Source: an uncultured Collinsella sp.
GTDB lineage: Bacteria > Actinomycetota > Coriobacteriia > Coriobacteriales > Coriobacteriaceae
Direction of reading: 5' to 3'
NCBI GenBank assembly: GCA_902494625.1
Contig: CABUUB010000007.1
Span: 1-50,879 of the forward strand
Length of the DNA stretch: 50,879 nucleotides
The notes beneath the pieces were generated by a model. It did no database searches. It saw only the letters and a list, made by a program, of their open reading frames with translations, and was not told the DNA's origin. A program made the translations under genes and the position numbers. Positions 37,882 to 45,065 of this stretch are shown one piece after another (within the stretch, counting starts at the first letter, position 1; each line of letters begins with the position of its first letter).

Positions 37882-39147
37882 ATGGAAAATGCAAAGTTAA
37901 AGAGCAGCAAGGTTTACGCATGGGTTCTCGTAATCGCGCTCGGCCTTATGTCTGCCGGCACGACCGGATCCTATAGCGTCATCGCGGGCTCCTTCGTCGC
38001 ACCCGTGTGCGAGGAGTTCGGGTTTGACTATTCCATCTTCTCGTATTACTTCACCGCAACGCTCATTGGTCTTGCGGCAGCTCTTCCGTTTGTCGGAAAA
38101 CTCATTCCCAAGGTCGTTGGCAAGGTTTGGCTCCCCGTTGTCGAGCTTATTTTGCTCGCTGCCGGCGCAGGCATGGCCTTCTACACCGAAGTCTGGATGT
38201 TCATCGCCGCTGGCGCCCTGATTGGCGTTTGCTTCGCCTTCACCACCGGCGTCGCTATGTCCGACGTTATTGACCAGTGGTTCAAAAAATCTGGTGGCCT
38301 GGCAATCGGTCTCGCTTGGGCAGTGAACTCGATTTACATGCTCATCATGAGTCCCGTCATCACCTCTGTCATCGAGGCCGCTGGCTGGAGAACTGGTTAT
38401 CTGGTGCTCGCCGGTGTTTCCGCAGTGCTCATTCTCCCAGCTTCCATTCTGATCATCCGCTACAAGCCTCAGGACAAGGGCATGCTGCCCTATGGCTACG
38501 TCGAGGGCGAGACGGTCACCGAGACCGAGGAGACGACCGAGGATAGCACGCGTGGCGTTAGCTATGCGCGCGCCATTAAGTCGCCTGCCTTCTTCTTCTG
38601 CATCGGCTTCCTCTGCCTCGTTCAGCTCACTTGCTGCATGAACCAGCTCTTCCCGACGTATGCTTCCGAGGTTGGTTTTAGCCCCATGGTGGGCGGCTTC
38701 ATGGTATCCGCTGCATCGCTCTTCGATCTGTTCCTCAATCCGATCGTCGGCACCACTTGCGATAGGTTCGGCAGCACGAAGGCCATTCTGGGCTGGCTCG
38801 CTGTCTCCATCCTCTCCTTTGTCATGCTCATGATGAGCAGCGGCAACTCGACGCTCAGCATCCTCGCAGCAGGCGTGAACGACGTAATGTACGTCATCGC
38901 TGGCACTGCCCTGACCGTTTTGGTTATGGATGTCTTTGGCTCCCGCGATTTCGGTCGCATCTTCGCGCTGATCTGCTCCGTGGGCTATATCGTCGGCGCC
39001 TTTGGCATGCCCGTTATGATGAAGGTCTATGAGCTTGTCGGCTCCTTCCAGGGCGTCTTCATCTTCTGCATCGCATGCAACGTTATTATCGGCCTGTTCT
39101 TGCTGCTGGCAAAAAAGACTGGTAAGAACCTCTCCTGGGACGAATAG
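37882..39147 (+). CDS. MFS transporter, OxlT-like (second copy)
   Basis: A 421-residue, 12-helix carrier closely related to 33222-34502; shared stretches include LVQLTCCMNQLFPTYASEVG (VAQ in the other), GSRDFGRIF and AFGMPVMMKVY. The central loop is rich in Glu and Thr. I start at ATG 37882, 8 bp after an AGGAG site and 12 bp after the carbamoyltransferase stop, so it is co-transcribed. Codon use fits the enzyme genes, unlike the first copy. A substrate/product antiporter for the deiminase pathway is the simplest reading; classical agmatine systems use an APC-type antiporter instead. Confidence 0.9.
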   Translation: MENAKLKSSKVYAWVLVIALGLMSAGTTGSYSVIAGSFVAPVCEEFGFDYSIFSYYFTATLIGLAAALPFVGKLIPKVVGKVWLPVVELILLAAGAGMAFYTEVWMFIAAGALIGVCFAFTTGVAMSDVIDQWFKKSGGLAIGLAWAVNSIYMLIMSPVITSVIEAAGWRTGYLVLAGVSAVLILPASILIIRYKPQDKGMLPYGYVEGETVTETEETTEDSTRGVSYARAIKSPAFFFCIGFLCLVQLTCCMNQLFPTYASEVGFSPMVGGFMVSAASLFDLFLNPIVGTTCDRFGSTKAILGWLAVSILSFVMLMMSSGNSTLSILAAGVNDVMYVIAGTALTVLVMDVFGSRDFGRIFALICSVGYIVGAFGMPVMMKVYELVGSFQGVFIFCIACNVIIGLFLLLAKKTGKNLSWDE

Positions 39148-39197
39148 TTCGATTCGTCTTAGACATACGCTGTAGGGCTTAACCTGCAGCCGCTTTG

Positions 39198-39226
39198 GGG
39201 CATCGACTAACATCGGTGCCCTTTTT
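39198..39226 (+). terminator. Intrinsic terminator after second MFS gene
   Basis: GGGCATCGA and ATCGGTGCCC pair across a short loop and are followed by TTTTT. It ends the deiminase operon. Confidence 0.8.
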
Positions 39227-39231
39227 CATCG

Positions 39232-39264
39232 AATGTGACAAAGGAGCAGCCACTTTGTCACATT
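39232..39264. repeat. Palindromic intergenic repeat, second copy
   Basis: AATGTGACAAAG and CTTTGTCACATT pair across a 9-base centre. It is the same family as 33046-33078, with a changed centre (GAGCAGCCA in place of GGACGGTCC). It opens the 447-bp gene-free stretch 39148-39594. Confidence 0.75.
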
Positions 39265-39279
39265 GAGTGGCATGTAAAT

Positions 39280-39461
39280 CGAGGTCTAATACTTTTCCGA
39301 GAAGTGAACGGCCATACTTGGGCCTCCGAAGCATCGACATTTTTAGACGTCAAACCCGCAGGATTTGGCTGGCAAAACCGCAGGAAATTGCATCTCGAAA
39401 GTGCAGATGCTTCGGGGCCCGTTTTCACTCGTTCACTTCTCGGGAAAAGTATTAGACCTCG
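39280..39461. repeat. 182-bp inverted-repeat element, MITE-like or structured RNA
   Basis: The left arm (39280-39310) and right arm (39430-39461) are complementary over 31 of 32 positions, apart from one extra C. Inside, GGGCCTCCGAAGCATC pairs with GATGCTTCGGGGCCC, so the whole element folds as one long stem with a core of about 70 bases containing CCGCAGGA twice. No ORF of convincing character or transposase is present. It could be a miniature mobile element, or a transcribed structured RNA. Confidence 0.8.
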
Positions 39462-39543
39462 TTGTATGGGGTGCGGCTGGAGGGTGGTCATCGTTCAGTA
39501 GCTACCTCTTCCTTGTGAATCGCCTGAAGCGCAAGGCATAATG

Positions 39544-39577
39544 CATGTGACAAAGGGACGGCCCCTTTGTTGTGTTG
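39544..39577. repeat. Palindromic intergenic repeat, third degenerate copy
   Basis: ATGTGACAAAGGGACGG is followed by CCCCTTTGTTGTGTT, whose right arm has decayed relative to the copy at 33046-33078. It ends 17 bp before the dihydrouridine synthase start. Confidence 0.6.
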
Positions 39578-39594
39578 ATATGAGAGAAGAGTAG

Positions 39595-40548
39595 ATGATC
39601 CTTTCGCTGGCCCCTATGGAGGGGATTACCGGGCATGTGTTCCGTCGCGTGCATGCGGAGTGCTTCGGTGCGCTCGATTGCTATTACACGCCGTTTTTGC
39701 CGCCGCCGCGGGTGGGAAACCGCTTTGGCGGCAAGGCGTTTAAGGAGATCGATCCTGCCAATAACCAGGGGCTCAACGTGGTGCCTCAGCTGATGTCCAA
39801 GAACGCGGACGAGTTTGTGTGGGCGGCACAGGTGCTCGCCGACATGGGCTACCGCGAGGTCAATCTCAACCTGGGTTGCCCTTCGGGAACGGTTGTCGCC
39901 AAGGGCAAGGGCTCGGGTTTCTTGCGCAATCTCGACGAGCTCGAGGCGTTCTTAAGCGATGTGTGCGAGCGGTCGCCGTTGCCGGTGTCGGTAAAGACCA
40001 GGCTGGGGCTGGAGAATGACGACGAATACGAGCGCGTGCTCGATCTGTATTGCCGCATGCCGTTGGCAGAGCTGATCGTGCATCCGCGCGTACAGAAGGA
40101 CCGCTATACGGGCTCGCCGCGCAAAGAGTTTTATGGCGAGACGCTGGAGCGTGCGCCGTTCCCCGTGGCCTATAACGGTGACATTTTTGATCTTGAGGAT
40201 ATGGACGCGCTGGTGGAGGCCTATCCCGGCACGCGCCATGTGATGTTGGGGCGTGGCCTGCTCGCGAACCCCGCTCTGGCTCGCATGGTCAAGGGCGGCC
40301 CTGCTGCAACGGCTGCTGAGCTGCAGCGCTTCCACGACACGCTGTTTGCGGCATATGCAGAAGAGATTGGCGGCAATGCGGTCTTCCGCATGAAGGAGTG
40401 GTGGTTCTACGCCAAGTGCGCTTTCGCTGATCCCGCTACCGTCCACAAGATCGTACGCAAGACCAAAAAGGTCGACGAATACCGCGCTGCCGTCGAGCGC
40501 GTCTTTCGTGAACAGCCGCTTGCACCTACAGCTCGCTTCCACGGCTAA
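39595..40548 (+). CDS. tRNA-dihydrouridine synthase
   Basis: A 317-residue FMN enzyme that reduces uridine to dihydrouridine in tRNA D-loops. The N-terminal LAPMEGITGHVFRR is the family signature, the catalytic Cys is C95 in NLGCPSG, and SVKTRLGL, HPRVQKDRYTGSP and NGDIFD are the FMN-barrel motifs. The length and the helical C-terminal domain are normal. The ATG has GAGAGAAGAG upstream. It stands alone after the gene-free repeat region. I cannot tell which Dus subgroup it belongs to, though it lacks features I associate with DusA. Confidence 0.93.
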   Translation: MILSLAPMEGITGHVFRRVHAECFGALDCYYTPFLPPPRVGNRFGGKAFKEIDPANNQGLNVVPQLMSKNADEFVWAAQVLADMGYREVNLNLGCPSGTVVAKGKGSGFLRNLDELEAFLSDVCERSPLPVSVKTRLGLENDDEYERVLDLYCRMPLAELIVHPRVQKDRYTGSPRKEFYGETLERAPFPVAYNGDIFDLEDMDALVEAYPGTRHVMLGRGLLANPALARMVKGGPAATAAELQRFHDTLFAAYAEEIGGNAVFRMKEWWFYAKCAFADPATVHKIVRKTKKVDEYRAAVERVFREQPLAPTARFHG

Positions 40549-40557
40549 CTAGTCATC

Positions 40558-40672
40558 GGGGGCGTTCTTTAACGACTGGTCATTTAAGGACGTCCCCAAC
40601 GACTATGTAGCAAAAAGCTGTACGCCAGCATCCAAAGATGTCGAAAAATGTCGACTTTGGATGCTGGTGTAC
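40558..40672. repeat. Two adjacent intergenic hairpins
   Basis: The first hairpin pairs GGGGGCGTTCTT (from 40558) with AAGGACGTCCCC (to 40597), with G-U pairs. The second pairs GTACGCCAGCATCCAAAG (40620-40637) with its near-perfect complement at 40655-40672, around an inner TGTCGAAAAATGTCGA. They sit between convergent genes and probably terminate both, or belong to the intergenic repeat family. Confidence 0.75.
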
Positions 40673-40720
40673 ATGTTTGGGTCGTATGGGTTGGGGCCCT
40701 GGACGGACAGAGCGTGCGTA

Positions 40721-40966
40721 CTAGAGCAGGTTTTCCTGCACCCACGCGATGATGTCGCTCGATTCGTAGAGTGGTTTGCCGTCGATGAACAGGCAGGGAA
40801 CCTGGCGTTTTCCGCCGACGGCGATGAGTGTCTGTTCGGCATCGGAATCGGTCGAGATATTGCGCTCGGGAATGGTCACGCCGTTATCGGCCAAAAAGTG
40901 CTTGACCTTTAAGCAATACGGGCAGCCGGTCATAACGTACAGCGCGAGCTCGTGATTAGTAGCCAT
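40721..40966 (-). CDS. Glutaredoxin
   Basis: An 81-residue glutaredoxin-fold protein. The active site is CPYC (MTGCPYCLKVKHFL), the cis-proline segment is RQVPCLFID, and GKPLYESSDIIAW ends the fold. I start at ATG 40966 with GGAG a few bases upstream; the frame extends 13 codons further without a site. It stands between a hairpin pair and the TipAS regulator. It probably reduces cytosolic disulfides or glutathione-like mixed disulfides; actinobacteria often pair such proteins with mycothiol or coenzyme A systems, which I cannot confirm here. Confidence 0.93.
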   Translation of the reverse strand: MATNHELALYVMTGCPYCLKVKHFLADNGVTIPERNISTDSDAEQTLIAVGGKRQVPCLFIDGKPLYESSDIIAWVQENLL

Positions 40967-41017
40967 AGGTCTCCAATCGGTTGAGGTTTTGATTGAAATA
41001 CCCAAAGCCGCCGCGGT

Positions 41018-41845
41018 CTATGCGCGCGTCAACGAAGACTCGATGGCCTGGACCAGAAACGCCGTGGCTCCGGTGGCGCAGGGCTTGTCGTAGTAGTCAA
41101 CAAAGCGCTGGTCGGCAAGATAACCGTGGGCGAGGCCCAGGTACGCCTCGTCTTGGGGCTCGCATCCCCAGTTGAGAGCAATCCAGCGACGATGCATCGC
41201 GACAAGCTTACGAGCCTCGTTGCTCTCTGGGTCGCCAATGCCCATGGCAATCGAGAGCTGGCCCAAAATGGCGCGTTCAAGTTCCTTCATGTCGTTCCAT
41301 GTCTGAGGATCCATATCCAGTAACGTTTCGTTTGCCGCATCGATAGCCTCATCGCCATAGCGCGTCCGGGCTTCGGCACCGTAGCGCTCCTCGTTTTCCT
41401 GCACGGTGCGCCAGCGCTCCAGTTGCGGCAGGACGGCGCCCATGAGCGAGACGGCTTCGTCGAGCGACATGCCGGTGTTTTGCGCCAGCCGCGGGGCACA
41501 ATCCTCAATCATCGCCTCCATGGTGGTGTCGTAGGTGTACTTGCCGTGGTCGTAGCACCACTTGCAGTAATGGTCGGTCGTGGCGCCCGCGGCGTCGGTG
41601 CCGCAGTCGTTGGGCGTGAGTATCATGCCGCAGCTCTGGCAATAGTGCTCGGGCATTTCGAGCAGATGAGACAGGGGCTCGCCGGTCACGGCGGCGATGA
41701 GCTTCATCATGTCGATGCCCGGGGTGACTTCGCCGCGCTCCCAACGGCTGACGGCTTGGCGTGTGACGAAGAGCTTGGCGGCGAGCTGCTCTTGGGTAAG
41801 GTGATGGGCGCGACGGATGGCAATGAGCTTTTCTGCAAAGGCCAT
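41018..41845 (-). CDS. XRE HTH regulator with zinc ribbon and TipAS domain
   Basis: A 275-residue regulator in three parts. Residues 5-60 are an XRE HTH (LTQEQLAAKLFVTRQAVSRW). Residues 68-105 are a putative zinc ribbon with CQSCG and YCKWCYDHGKY. Residues from about 145 form a TipAS-like antibiotic-binding helical domain (the ERYGDEAIDAAN-like stretch; LALNWGCEPQDEAYLGLAHG-type helix; FVDYYDKPCATGATAFL). TipA proteins normally carry a MerR head; here it is an XRE head. The ATG has GAAAGGAGC upstream. The target is unknown; autoregulation or control of the glutaredoxin 52 bp downstream is possible. Confidence 0.88.
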   Translation of the reverse strand: MAFAEKLIAIRRAHHLTQEQLAAKLFVTRQAVSRWERGEVTPGIDMMKLIAAVTGEPLSHLLEMPEHYCQSCGMILTPNDCGTDAAGATTDHYCKWCYDHGKYTYDTTMEAMIEDCAPRLAQNTGMSLDEAVSLMGAVLPQLERWRTVQENEERYGAEARTRYGDEAIDAANETLLDMDPQTWNDMKELERAILGQLSIAMGIGDPESNEARKLVAMHRRWIALNWGCEPQDEAYLGLAHGYLADQRFVDYYDKPCATGATAFLVQAIESSLTRA

Positions 41846-41986
41846 AGCGGCTCCTTTCTGCTGGTTGATAGCTTAAGCATACGCGGCGGCAGGCACCCTT
41901 CCAAGCAACCGTTGGTTGCACGACGGGAGACCGCGGCGAAGAATTGCGCGCAACGCCCCGCGCCTCCATGCCGTACAATGACCGGC

Positions 41987-42724
41987 ATGGAACCTATTGC
42001 ACACATACGTACCGACCTGCCGCAGAAGTTCGGCATTCCGCGCAACAGCTTTTTGGCGCCCCATCTGCAGGGACGCATCGTCTTTGAACCGGAATTTGCC
42101 TCCAACGCAGCAGTTGAGGGTCTGGACTCCTTCTCTCACCTGTGGCTGCTGTGGCGCTTCGAAAACGGAACGCCCGGCGGCACGGCTAAGGATATTGCCG
42201 TCGACGCTAAAACGCAGGACAGGTCCGGCACCAACGTCAAGTGGTCGAAAACCGTGCGCCCGCCGCGCCTGGGTGGAGCCGAGCGCGTGGGCGTGCTTGC
42301 CACGCGCAGTCCGTTTCGCCCTAATCCCATCGGTCTCACCTGCGTTAAGCTCGACCGCGTGGAGCTTACCGACGACGGCCCCATCATCCATGTGCTGGGA
42401 GCAGATCTGCGCGACGGTACGCCCATCTACGACATTAAGCCCTACATTCCGTTTGCGGACTGTCACCCGGATGCGACCGGCGGCTGGATTGAGGATGCTC
42501 CGTGGCAAGAGCTCGATGTTGAGTTTCCGCAAGCGCTACAGGATATGGTCCCGCCCGCAAAGCTCCCCGGCTTGGTCGAAGTCCTTCGCCAAGACCCACG
42601 CCGCGCAGGCAGCAAGCACGAGCCAAACCGCATTTACCACTTGGCTTACGCCGGGCTCGACATATCGTTTACGGTCGATGAAACCCAGCTAACCGTAGTC
42701 GCCGTCAACGACGCGCGAGACTAA
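41987..42724 (+). CDS. trmO: tRNA (N6-threonylcarbamoyladenosine37-N6)-methyltransferase TrmO
   Basis: A 245-residue SAM-dependent enzyme of the UPF0066/TsaA family, which methylates t6A37 in tRNAs. Signatures are PIAHIRTDLPQKFGIPR at the N-terminus, RSPFRPNPIGLT near 108-119 and DGTPIYDIKPYIPFAD near 146-161. The C-terminal extension (DPRRAGSKHEPNRIY) is the usual second domain. Two in-frame ATG codons exist, 41978 and 41987, neither with a ribosome binding site. A TACAAT at 41974-41979 lies 7 bp before the second, so a leaderless message starting there is possible. It diverges from the TipAS regulator. Confidence 0.92.
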   Translation: MEPIAHIRTDLPQKFGIPRNSFLAPHLQGRIVFEPEFASNAAVEGLDSFSHLWLLWRFENGTPGGTAKDIAVDAKTQDRSGTNVKWSKTVRPPRLGGAERVGVLATRSPFRPNPIGLTCVKLDRVELTDDGPIIHVLGADLRDGTPIYDIKPYIPFADCHPDATGGWIEDAPWQELDVEFPQALQDMVPPAKLPGLVEVLRQDPRRAGSKHEPNRIYHLAYAGLDISFTVDETQLTVVAVNDARD

Positions 42725-42836
42725 CCAGCCATTCGCCCGCACCCGTCAAATTAAGCGCCAAACCCCGCGCCAAAACCGCCCGTGCTGGTGGACAATAGCG
42801 CCTATCGAAACAGTCTACTTTGCACGGGGGTCCAGC

Positions 42837-44051
42837 ATGAAATACGACTTCACTTCAATCATCGACCGCCACGGCATGGACTCCATCGCCGTTGACTCTT
42901 GGGGCGAGATCCCCGGTATGGCTCCGAACGCACCCGACGAGGGCTTCGACCGCATCCCCATGTGGGTGGCCGACATGAATTTTGCCACGGTGCCCACGGT
43001 CCAGGAACACATCATTCAGCGTGCCCAGCACCCCATGTTTGGCTACTTTAACCCGCGCGCTGAGTACTTCGATCGCATCATCGAATGGCAGAATCGCCGC
43101 AATGGCGTCGAAGGTTTGAGCCCTGAACATATCGGCTACGAAAATGGCGTGCTGGGCGGCGTCGTGTCGACGTTGCGCGCGTATGTCCAGCCGGGCGATG
43201 CGGTGCTGGTCCACAGCCCCACCTACATTGGCTTTACCAAGTCTATCGAAGCCGCGGGCTATCGCATTGTCCACAGCCCGCTTAAACTCGACGACCAGGG
43301 CGTGTGGCGCATGGACTTTGAGGACATGGAGTGCAAACTCGCCCAAAACCACATCCATGCCGCGGTGTTCTGCTCGCCGCACAATCCCTGCGGCCGCGTA
43401 TGGGAGCGCGACGAAATCGAGCGCGCCATGGACATCTATCGCCAGCACGATTGCGTGGTGATCTCGGACGAGATTTGGTCCGATATCATTCTGCCGGGTC
43501 ACAAGCATATTCCGACGCAGTCGGTGAGCGAGGATGCCCGCATGCGCACGGTTGCCCTCTATGCGCCGAGCAAGACGTTCAACCTGGCGGGCCTTGTCGG
43601 CAGCTACCACATTGTCTACAACGAGACGCTGCGTGACCGCATCTGCGCCGTGTCCAACAAGACCCACTACAACGAGATGAACGTCCTCTCCATGCATGCG
43701 CTTATCGGTGCCTACCAGCCGCAGGGCTATGAGTGGGTGGACGAGCTCAATCAGGTGCTTGCCGGCAATATCGGGTACTTCTGCAATTACGTGGACGAGC
43801 ATTTTGAGGGCGTGTCCTATTCACGTCCGCAGGGCACGTACATGGTGTTTCTGGACTGCACCGAGTGGTGCCGCGAGCATGACCGCGATATTCAGTGGCT
43901 GCTCGACGAGGGAGCGCGCGTGGGCGTTGGCTACCAGGATGGCCGTCCGTTCCACGGACTCTGCCACATTCGCGTGAATCTGGCGCTGCCGCTTTCGCGC
44001 GTAAGGGAAGCGTGCGACCGCCTGGACCGCTACGTTTTTAACGCACGGTAA
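42837..44051 (+). CDS. MalY/PatB-type PLP aminotransferase (C-S lyase)
   Basis: A 404-residue fold-type I PLP enzyme. The Schiff-base lysine is K246 in APSKTFNLAG, D211 in ISDEIWSD contacts the pyridine N, and PHNPCGRVW carries the conserved Asn. PMWVADMNFATVP is the MalY/PatB N-terminal motif. Such enzymes cleave cystathionine or cysteine to sulfide, pyruvate and ammonia. GGGGG lies upstream of the ATG. A hairpin follows at 44063. It is unlinked to the neighbours by function, and stands as a single gene. Confidence 0.93.
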   Translation: MKYDFTSIIDRHGMDSIAVDSWGEIPGMAPNAPDEGFDRIPMWVADMNFATVPTVQEHIIQRAQHPMFGYFNPRAEYFDRIIEWQNRRNGVEGLSPEHIGYENGVLGGVVSTLRAYVQPGDAVLVHSPTYIGFTKSIEAAGYRIVHSPLKLDDQGVWRMDFEDMECKLAQNHIHAAVFCSPHNPCGRVWERDEIERAMDIYRQHDCVVISDEIWSDIILPGHKHIPTQSVSEDARMRTVALYAPSKTFNLAGLVGSYHIVYNETLRDRICAVSNKTHYNEMNVLSMHALIGAYQPQGYEWVDELNQVLAGNIGYFCNYVDEHFEGVSYSRPQGTYMVFLDCTEWCREHDRDIQWLLDEGARVGVGYQDGRPFHGLCHIRVNLALPLSRVREACDRLDRYVFNAR

Positions 44052-44062
44052 GAGTGCGCTGC

Positions 44063-44102
44063 ATGCGGGGTCTTCTGCCAAGTCGGCTAGAAGGCCCCGC
44101 AT
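44063..44102. terminator. Hairpin after aminotransferase gene
   Basis: ATGCGGGGTCTTCT (44063-44076) pairs with AGAAGGCCCCGCAT (44089-44102), with one mismatch. It lacks a T-run, so termination strength is uncertain. Confidence 0.6.
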
Positions 44103-44195
44103 GGTAGAACGTCTGTAACCATTGGGCACTTGTGTGGTTTTGTTTGCTATTATTTCTTACCATTTTAGTCTGTAAACAGGATCGTCTGGAGCTCG

Positions 44196-45065
44196 ATGAA
44201 AAGACCCCGTCGCTCGGTTGCCATATCGTTGTTTGTTGCGCTTGCGGTGGCGAGTGCCTTTGTCGTAGCGATAGCCGGCTGTTCCGGGTCGAATGACGGA
44301 GCCTTGACGTCTGCATTAGAAGGTCTGGATGCCTCGCAGGCCAAAGACGACGACCTTAAGACGCTCAACGTCGGAAGCGATCTCTACCCACCGTTTGTGT
44401 ATACCGACGAGTACGGCGATATTGTTGGCCTGGATGTCGAGATATTGACCGAGGCGTTGGCCCGCATTGGTTACAAGCCAAAATACCAGCTGATCGACTG
44501 GGAAAAGAAGAAAGAACTGCTGGCGAGCGGCGAGCTCGATTGTGTCATGGGTAGCTTTAGCATGACGGGTCGCGAAAACGAGTATCGTTGGGCCGGCCCG
44601 TACCTTGCGAGCCGCCAGGTGGTCGCGGTCGATCCCCAGAGCGATATCTACACGCTTACCGATCTTGAGGATAAGGTCGTGGCGGTTCAGTCCACCACCA
44701 AGCCCGAGGACATTTTGCTCAATCGCACAAATGAAAACGTTCCGCAGATCAAGGAACTCTACAGCTTTTCGGACGGTTCATACCTGAACCCGGCGCTTGT
44801 TGAGGGTCTGGTCGACGCCATCGCCGCGCATGAGTCCTCGTTCCTCACCTACGAAAAAGACTATGGTGTGACGTATCGCATTTTGGATGAGCCGCTGCTA
44901 GAGGTCGGTTTGGGTACCGCTTTCGATATCAACGATACGCGCGGCATCGACGTTAAGCTCACTCATGCCTACCAGGAAATGCTTGCCGATGGCACCATGG
45001 AACGTCTGGTGTCAAAGTACTTTGATGACCCTTCGCCATTTTTGAATATGGAGGGCCTGTCATGA
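44196..45065 (+). CDS. Solute-binding (SBP_bac_3) lipoprotein, sensor partner of hybrid kinase
   Basis: A 289-residue extracytoplasmic binding protein. The leader ends in a lipobox AIAGC at C29. The mature part has the amino-acid-binding fold (NVGSDLYPPFVYTDEYGDI, VGLDVEILTEAL, CVMGSFSMTGRENEYRW). GGAG lies 6 bp before the ATG. No ABC permease or ATPase gene is nearby. Instead its stop overlaps the start of a hybrid kinase by 4 bp, so it probably presents a ligand to that kinase, not to a transporter. The ligand is unknown; the fold suggests a small amino acid or dicarboxylate. Confidence 0.9.
   Translation: MKRPRRSVAISLFVALAVASAFVVAIAGCSGSNDGALTSALEGLDASQAKDDDLKTLNVGSDLYPPFVYTDEYGDIVGLDVEILTEALARIGYKPKYQLIDWEKKKELLASGELDCVMGSFSMTGRENEYRWAGPYLASRQVVAVDPQSDIYTLTDLEDKVVAVQSTTKPEDILLNRTNENVPQIKELYSFSDGSYLNPALVEGLVDAIAAHESSFLTYEKDYGVTYRILDEPLLEVGLGTAFDINDTRGIDVKLTHAYQEMLADGTMERLVSKYFDDPSPFLNMEGLS

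Noticed and set aside
39235..39501. Reading frames of 62-88 residues inside the 182-bp inverted repeat
   Set aside because: Frames occur on both strands because the element is self-complementary; no start signal or domain.
33046..39577. Repeated palindromes as a CRISPR array
   Set aside because: Copies are kilobases apart without regular spacers and no cas gene is present.
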